This document shows positions 6,180 through 10,021 of a DNA stretch of 10,021 bases, piece after piece. The translations under genes and the position numbers were made by a program. A model generated the notes under the pieces. That model had not been told where the DNA came from and searched no databases. It saw only the letters and a program-made list of their open reading frames with translations. The stretch lies in the NCBI GenBank assembly GCA_036505015.1, contig DASXUC010000129.1:1-10021 (forward strand), in the 5' to 3' direction. This stretch comes from DASXUC01 sp036505015 (GTDB lineage Bacteria > Sysuimicrobiota > Sysuimicrobiia > Sysuimicrobiales > Kaftiobacteriaceae). Each line of letters begins with the position of its first letter. Within the stretch, counting starts at the first letter, position 1.

Positions 6180-7039
6180 CGCGCCCACGAAAGCCGGCGG
6201 CCCAGAAAGGTCTCGAGCTCCATGTTATACGGCCGGTAGAAGTCTTCGAGCTCCGCGCGCAGGGACGGGGCCAGCGGCGTGTAGTGGAGTTCATTGAACT
6301 TGCCGAACTCCCCCGGATCCCACTCGGGCAGACCGAGGAATGCGGCAACGTCGGCGAACGCCCGCCGTGGATCGCCGAACAGCTGCTCGCTCTCCATGAG
6401 CAAGAACCGATCGCGCGGGAACACCGCGGTCCAGGCTCTGAGCTGGCGGATGTACACGCCGCGCGACCGGTAGCTGTATTGCCTGTGGGGCACACTGCGG
6501 TATCGTGGATCGGCGAGGAGCCGGGCATCATCACCTTCCAGACGCTCCGCTTCTCGCGCGAGCGCCTCCGTGAACGAGAGGGACTCCCGGCCTTTGCGCA
6601 CTTCGCGCTGGTAGTGCGAGTAGGCTCGATCCACGGGATTGCGTAGCAGCACGATCAGGCGTGCTGCCGGCAGCGTGGCCGCGACACGCGACGGCGCCGC
6701 CGGATGAAAGAGGTAGTACGGCGTGGCTTCGCCGGTCAGCGCGGCGCCGTGGCGCCGGCGGCCGGCCTCCATCGCCCGGCGCGTCGGGAAATGCCCCCGG
6801 TACCATCGGAGTCCCCTCCAGGACTCGAGGTCGAAGAAGTGCACTTCCTTTCGTAGCGCGGCCAGCACACAGGGATGCCGGATGAGATTGTAGTAGAGGG
6901 TGGCCGTTCCCGCCCGCTGGGCCCCGATAATGAGGAAGTCCGGCAGCACCCGCTGGGGCGCGGATAGCTGTCCCAGCGTCGCGGCGAGCCGCGTCCGGAC
7001 CGCATTGACGGCCGATGGCAGCGTCGGGACTAGCGTCAC
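6176..7039 (-). CDS. Sulfotransferase A, NDST-like
   Basis: A 287-residue PAPS-dependent sulfotransferase of the heparan-sulfate/NDST-like group (Sulfotransfer_1 superfamily), which moves sulfate from 3'-phosphoadenosine 5'-phosphosulfate to a glycan hydroxyl or amine. The 5'-phosphosulfate loop is FLIIGAQRAGTATLY (35-49). The 3'-phosphate site is LIVLLRNPVDRAYSHYQRE (128-146), with R133 and S141 in the usual spacing. RKEVHFFDL (63-71), TGEATPYYLF (102-111) and SRGVYIRQLRAW (192-203) are also typical of the group. Oddity: the loop has Arg (R42) where most relatives carry the catalytic Lys (GAQKAGTT). The frame stays open upstream to 7228, but those 63 residues are a shadow of the deacetylase gene; the GTG at 7039 forms a GTGA overlap with the deacetylase stop and leaves a normal family length. 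The acceptor is unknown; N-sulfation of a deacetylated hexosamine is a reasonable guess from the neighbour. Confidence 0.88.
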   Translation of the reverse strand: MTLVPTLPSAVNAVRTRLAATLGQLSAPQRVLPDFLIIGAQRAGTATLYYNLIRHPCVLAALRKEVHFFDLESWRGLRWYRGHFPTRRAMEAGRRRHGAALTGEATPYYLFHPAAPSRVAATLPAARLIVLLRNPVDRAYSHYQREVRKGRESLSFTEALAREAERLEGDDARLLADPRYRSVPHRQYSYRSRGVYIRQLRAWTAVFPRDRFLLMESEQLFGDPRRAFADVAAFLGLPEWDPGEFGKFNELHYTPLAPSLRAELEDFYRPYNMELETFLGRRLSWAR

Positions 7040-7929
7040 CGGATCACCGGGGCGCCATGGGGCACGGCCGCCTGCATCGGCACCTGCGACACGAACTCTT
7101 CCATCGTCATGACCCCCGAGAGGCCCACAACGCGGCGCAGGTGCGCAGCGACGCGGCGGCGCCCCGTGCGCTGCAGGGCGTGCGCCAGGACCATCGCTGC
7201 GCGGCCCCACGGCGTTGTCCGGCGCCACGGCCCCGAGGGCCGGTCGACCGCCATGTCGTAGGGATGGAGATAGATGGGGACGGGAATTCCCCGTTCATTC
7301 AGCCGTCTGATGGCCCAGAGGGTCAGCGCCTGCGGGAGGACCCGCAGGCCCCCGCCCCCTGCCAGCGGGGCGGCGAGCCGGCCGAGCCCGAGCTTGTAAC
7401 CGGGCACCTCCCTGATACCGGCGGCGGCGGCCCGCGCGCGCAGCGCTTCGCCGGACTCCGTATCGCCGGGCCACACCAACCGGACGCTCGAATCGTACAC
7501 GATCCCCAGTTCGGCCATGACGTCAAACGCCCAGGCGTGCTCGCTGCGCAGCGAGAACCCCGGGGCGCGGAATCCGCGCACCGGCCGGCCGGTGAGGCCC
7601 TCCAGTGCCCCCGCCGCGCGCTTCAGGTCCTCACGGAACGCCGCGGGGGAGAGGAACTGCATGCGCACGTGATCATAGCCGTGGGTGGCAATCTCGTGCC
7701 CACGCGCGGCAAGTTCCCGGACGAGCCGCGGCAGCGCGTCGGCCACCCGCCCGACCACAAAACACGTCGCGGTCACGCCCAGCTCGTCGAGAAGGTCGAG
7801 GACGTGGCGGGTCTCCTCCTCTACCCGCGCCGAGACGGGAAAGGTCGCGGGCCGGGCGCGCCACGGGTCGGCGTCCATGTAGTCTTCCACGTCTAGCGTC
7901 ATAATGTTGCGCACGAGGGCGGCAGTCAT
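7036..7929 (-). CDS. Polysaccharide deacetylase, XrtA/exosortase-locus type
   Basis: A 297-residue NodB-fold, metal-dependent de-N-acetylase resembling the deacetylases of PEP-CTERM/exosortase exopolysaccharide loci (the TIGR03006/DUF3473 architecture). Visible motifs: TLDVEDYMDA (11-20), where D13, E15 and D16 replace the usual TFDDG; ATHGYDHV (81-88) with metal ligands H83 and H87; GFRAPGFSL (119-127); WAFDVMAELGIVYDSSV (133-149); and the C-terminal DUF3473-like segment AGGGGLRVLPQALTLWAIRRLNERG with YLHPYDM (220-226). There is no signal peptide, which is usual for this subgroup. The family removes acetyl groups from N-acetylated hexosamines in a glycan or precursor. The start is the ATG in an ATGA overlap, and the stop overlaps a GTG start (GTGA), linking it directly to sulfotransferase A. 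This adjacency suggests that the freed amine could be a sulfation site, but that is inference. No exosortase gene lies in the window. Confidence 0.88.
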   Translation of the reverse strand: MTAALVRNIMTLDVEDYMDADPWRARPATFPVSARVEEETRHVLDLLDELGVTATCFVVGRVADALPRLVRELAARGHEIATHGYDHVRMQFLSPAAFREDLKRAAGALEGLTGRPVRGFRAPGFSLRSEHAWAFDVMAELGIVYDSSVRLVWPGDTESGEALRARAAAAGIREVPGYKLGLGRLAAPLAGGGGLRVLPQALTLWAIRRLNERGIPVPIYLHPYDMAVDRPSGPWRRTTPWGRAAMVLAHALQRTGRRRVAAHLRRVVGLSGVMTMEEFVSQVPMQAAVPHGAPVIR

Positions 7930-8453
7930 CGCGTGCCGATCACTTTCGCCGGTATCCCACCCGCAATCGCGTACGGCGTGTCGATGCTCCGCGTGACCAC
8001 GGCGCCGGCGGCGATGACGACGCCGTCGGCGACGTGCACGCCGCCGGTAATGATGACCCCCGCCCCCAGCCAGACGTCATCGCCGATGACGATGTCTTGC
8101 CCTGCCTCGATGCGCGGCTGATGCATCATCGGCACACCGCTGCGCGCCATGCCGTGATTGCCGGCAAACATCATCACACCCGGGCCCATCAGCAGGTAAT
8201 CGCCCAGCCGGATCGACGCGGTATCCCCGGCCCAGATGCAGCAGCCATAGTTGATGTGCGACTCCCTTCCAACATACACGTTCTGGGCGTTTCGGATCGA
8301 CGCCGTCGGATGGATCCGTGCCGGACCGGCCAGGTGGATGCGGCGCCGCCAGACGACGTGCTCGTGCACGAAGTGGCCGGCGGCATCGATGAGCGCCCGC
8401 ATGAACGCGAGCGAGAACAACGCGCGCAACGCCTCACGGGCGGCCGATCTCAT
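7926..8453 (-). CDS. Left-handed beta-helix O-acetyltransferase (hexapeptide repeat)
   Basis: A 175-residue acyltransferase of the WcaF/WbbJ/maltose acetyltransferase group, expected to move acetyl from acetyl-CoA to a sugar hydroxyl or amino group in the cytoplasm. Imperfect hexapeptide turns run from about residue 45 to 165 (IHPTASI, VYVGRES, IRLGDY, IVIGDDVWLGAGVIITGGV, IGDGV-like VADGVVIAAGAVVT). The probable catalytic histidine is H100 in FAGNHGMARSGVPMMHQP (96-113), the usual NH-containing loop. The end AIAGGIPAKVIG (162-173) is the standard GxPAK closing element. The first 40 residues are helical and Arg/Ala-rich without a clear membrane segment. The start is the ATG in an ATGA overlap with the glycosyltransferase stop, with no visible Shine-Dalgarno sequence. 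In this context it probably acetylates the repeat unit of the polysaccharide. The exact substrate is unknown. Confidence 0.9.
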   Translation of the reverse strand: MRSAAREALRALFSLAFMRALIDAAGHFVHEHVVWRRRIHLAGPARIHPTASIRNAQNVYVGRESHINYGCCIWAGDTASIRLGDYLLMGPGVMMFAGNHGMARSGVPMMHQPRIEAGQDIVIGDDVWLGAGVIITGGVHVADGVVIAAGAVVTRSIDTPYAIAGGIPAKVIGTR

Positions 8454-9658
8454 CGGCTGTCGCCGACGGGCAGCGAAGCGACCCCGCCGGAGGCGGCCAG
8501 GAGTTTCTCGTACACCGCCAGCTGCCGCGCGTACACTACGCGTTCGTCGAACAGTTCGACCGCACGGCGGCGCCCCTCCCGGCCCATCCGTGCAGCCAGC
8601 GCGGGATCGGACAGCAAACGGATCAAGGCGTCGGCGAGCGCCGCGGCATCCTTCACCGGCACGAGCAGCCCGGTCTGTTCAGCGACCACCTCTTCACGGC
8701 AGCCGCGGATGTCGGTGGCCACCACCGGGAGGCCGGAGGCCATTGCTTCGATAATGCTGCGCGGCATCCCCTCCCGCCACGACGGAAGCGTGAACACGTC
8801 CATGGCCGACAGCAGCTCGGGGACGTCGTCGCGGAACCCGGCGAAGACCACGGCATCGCTCAGTCCGGCCAGATCGATGGCGGCAGCGACGATCGCCTTC
8901 GCGCCCGGATCGCGGTCGCTGGCCAGAGTGTCCCCGACCACCAGCAGCCGAGCGGCCGGGACCGCCCGCCGCACCGCAGCCATGGCCTCGATCAACTCCA
9001 CAATCCCCTTCTCGCGGACCAGCCGTCCGACGAAACCCACAACCTGGTCCCGCTCGCTGAGTCCCAGGCCCGCCCGCACACGACCGGCATCGTCTGGCCG
9101 ACCGAACTGTTCGAGGTCCACGCCGTTGCCGATCCAGACAACCCGTTCGGCGGGCATGATGCCCTGCTCGACGGCCGTGTGCGCGTCTTCGAGACTCTGC
9201 GCAAACAATTGTGTTGTCGCAAAACGCCCGAGCAGCCGCTCCAGCTGCAGGATCGCCCACCGGACCAGCGGTGGGCGGCTTTCGTGAAACTGGAAGCCGT
9301 GCGACGTGTAGATGATCACGGGCACGCCCGCGAGCCGTGCCGCAATCCGACCCAGCACCTGGGCGACGGGATTATGCACGTGCACCACGTCGAACCGTCG
9401 GCGCCTCAGCAGCCGCAGGAGATGCACCAGCGCCACCGGATGCCGCCAGGAGAGGAGGCGCCGCGTGAACGGGATCGCATGCACGCGCAAACCATCCGCT
9501 CGCATCGCCGCGGCGTATGGACCGTCGGCGCACGCCGCCTCCGCGGCGTATCCGGCTTCCTGCTGGACCTCGATGAACCCACGCAGGAACTTCGCTACGC
9601 TGACGTCGACCGTGGCCACGGTGAGCACGCGGGGAGATGCGGGCAGCGGTGTCGTCAT
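8450..9658 (-). CDS. GT4 family glycosyltransferase
   Basis: A 402-residue GT-B fold, retaining glycosyltransferase that should transfer a sugar from an NDP-sugar to a lipid-linked or growing glycan on the cytoplasmic side of the membrane. N-terminal acceptor domain: DVVHVHNPVAQVLGR (90-104), IIYTSHGFQFHESRPP (115-130) and LFAQSLEDAH (151-160), a pattern seen in PglA/EpsD-like GT4 enzymes. C-terminal donor domain: IGNGVDLEQF (176-185), VGFVGRLVREKGIVELIEA (207-225) and the EX7E motif in REGMPRSIIEAMASGLPVVA (295-314, E296 and E304). Length is normal. A longer frame runs upstream to 9805, but its first 49 residues are low-complexity Arg/Gly/Ala shadow sequence of the preceding gene. The ATG at 9658 sits in a TGATG junction and begins MTTPLPASPRVLTVATVD, as expected for the first beta strand. 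No Shine-Dalgarno sequence is visible, so coupling to the upstream gene is likely. Donor and acceptor sugars are unknown. Confidence 0.92.
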   Translation of the reverse strand: MTTPLPASPRVLTVATVDVSVAKFLRGFIEVQQEAGYAAEAACADGPYAAAMRADGLRVHAIPFTRRLLSWRHPVALVHLLRLLRRRRFDVVHVHNPVAQVLGRIAARLAGVPVIIYTSHGFQFHESRPPLVRWAILQLERLLGRFATTQLFAQSLEDAHTAVEQGIMPAERVVWIGNGVDLEQFGRPDDAGRVRAGLGLSERDQVVGFVGRLVREKGIVELIEAMAAVRRAVPAARLLVVGDTLASDRDPGAKAIVAAAIDLAGLSDAVVFAGFRDDVPELLSAMDVFTLPSWREGMPRSIIEAMASGLPVVATDIRGCREEVVAEQTGLLVPVKDAAALADALIRLLSDPALAARMGREGRRRAVELFDERVVYARQLAVYEKLLAASGGVASLPVGDSR

Positions 9659-10021
9659 CACGGTCCGCTCAGGAGGGGACGGCCGGGCGCCGTCGGAACC
9701 AGACGCGTCGCGACGGCCACCGGCACCGGACCCGCCCGCTGCGCACCGGCCAGCTGCGCCTGCGCGATCTTCACCTGGGCAAACACAAACGCGATCACCA
9801 TCCACAGGGTATCGTGATGGAGCGCCTCATGCGACAGTGCGTAGACCACGTACGCCGCGCAGACCCCACAGAGTGCAGCGGCCCACAGCGACAGATCCGG
9901 ACTGCGGATTCGCCGGGCCAGCCCCAGCAGCCGCATCAGCGCCAGGGCCACGCCCCCAATCAAGATCAGCAGGCCGGCGAAGCCGATCGGGCCCCGCTCG
10001 ACCAGCGTCGCGAGGAAATCG
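9658..10021 (-). CDS. O-antigen polymerase/ligase-like membrane protein, C-terminal part only
   Basis: The reading frame is open to the right edge, so only the last 120 residues are visible and the start is outside the window. The first visible residues, DFLATLVERGPIGFAGLLIL, match the HNDxL...E.G..G segment conserved in the Wzy_C/WaaL family (O-antigen polymerases and ligases), and the cut codon before the Asp is compatible with Asn. Hydrophobic stretches follow (around FAGLLILIGGVALAL, LWAAALCGVCAAYVVYAL and TLWMVIAFVFAQ), with the SHEALHHDTLWM segment typical of the last periplasmic loop and helix. Family members polymerise or transfer undecaprenyl-linked glycans at the periplasmic face of the inner membrane; polymerase and ligase cannot be told apart from this fragment. 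Its TGA stop shares one base with the ATG of the next gene (TGATG). It is the most upstream visible gene of the cluster. Confidence 0.8.
   Translation of the reverse strand, partial: DFLATLVERGPIGFAGLLILIGGVALALMRLLGLARRIRSPDLSLWAAALCGVCAAYVVYALSHEALHHDTLWMVIAFVFAQVKIAQAQLAGAQRAGPVPVAVATRLVPTAPGRPLLSGP

Noticed and set aside
7040..7228. Longer start for sulfotransferase A
   Set aside because: It would overlap the deacetylase by 63 codons, and the added residues are low complexity.
7015..9287. Plus-strand open frames 7015-7896 and 8034-9287
   Set aside because: They are shadows of the deacetylase, acetyltransferase and GT4 genes, with low-complexity Ser/Arg/Ala translations.
9659..9805. Longer start for the GT4 glycosyltransferase
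   Set aside because: The first 49 residues overlap the polymerase/ligase gene and show no fold-like sequence. The ATG at 9658 fits the family's N-terminus.

Overview
This is a GC-rich (roughly two-thirds G+C by eye) bacterial window filled by one minus-strand gene cluster for a sulfated surface or extracellular polysaccharide. Twelve genes read from the right edge (10021) to the left edge (1). The first (polymerase/ligase-like, 3' end only) and the last (glycosyltransferase, 5' part only) are cut by the window. I see no RNA gene, insertion sequence, CRISPR array, promoter or terminator, and no intergenic stretch: each stop overlaps the next start by 1, 4 or 8 bases, so any promoter lies to the right of the window.

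In transcription order: (1) C-terminal end of a Wzy/WaaL-type O-antigen polymerase/ligase; (2) GT4 glycosyltransferase; (3) left-handed beta-helix acetyltransferase; (4) polysaccharide deacetylase of the type associated with XrtA/exosortase exopolysaccharide loci; (5) sulfotransferase A; (6) sulfotransferase B; (7) sulfotransferase C, of the cytosolic SULT type; (8) a two-domain protein with a kinase-like N-terminal half and a SAM-methyltransferase C-terminal half; (9) sulfotransferase D, a close paralogue of B; (10) a CMP-sialate/CMP-Kdo-synthetase-like cytidylyltransferase; (11) a HpcH/HpaI-type pyruvate aldolase; (12) a GT2 glycosyltransferase.

A working model, which is inference: glycosyltransferases 2 and 12 build a repeat unit; 10 and 11 may make and activate an acidic 3-deoxy-ulosonic sugar; 3 acetylates, 4 de-N-acetylates, 5, 6, 7 and 9 sulfate, and 8 methylates and perhaps phosphorylates the glycan; 1 polymerises or ligates it. 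The deacetylase is translationally joined to a sulfotransferase, which recalls the N-deacetylase/N-sulfotransferase step of heparan sulfate synthesis.

Taxonomy cannot be fixed. High GC, an exosortase-type deacetylase and a Wzy-like protein point to a Gram-negative, probably environmental bacterium (Acidobacteriota, Rokubacteria/NC10 or a deltaproteobacterial lineage are possible). This is a guess from gene style only.
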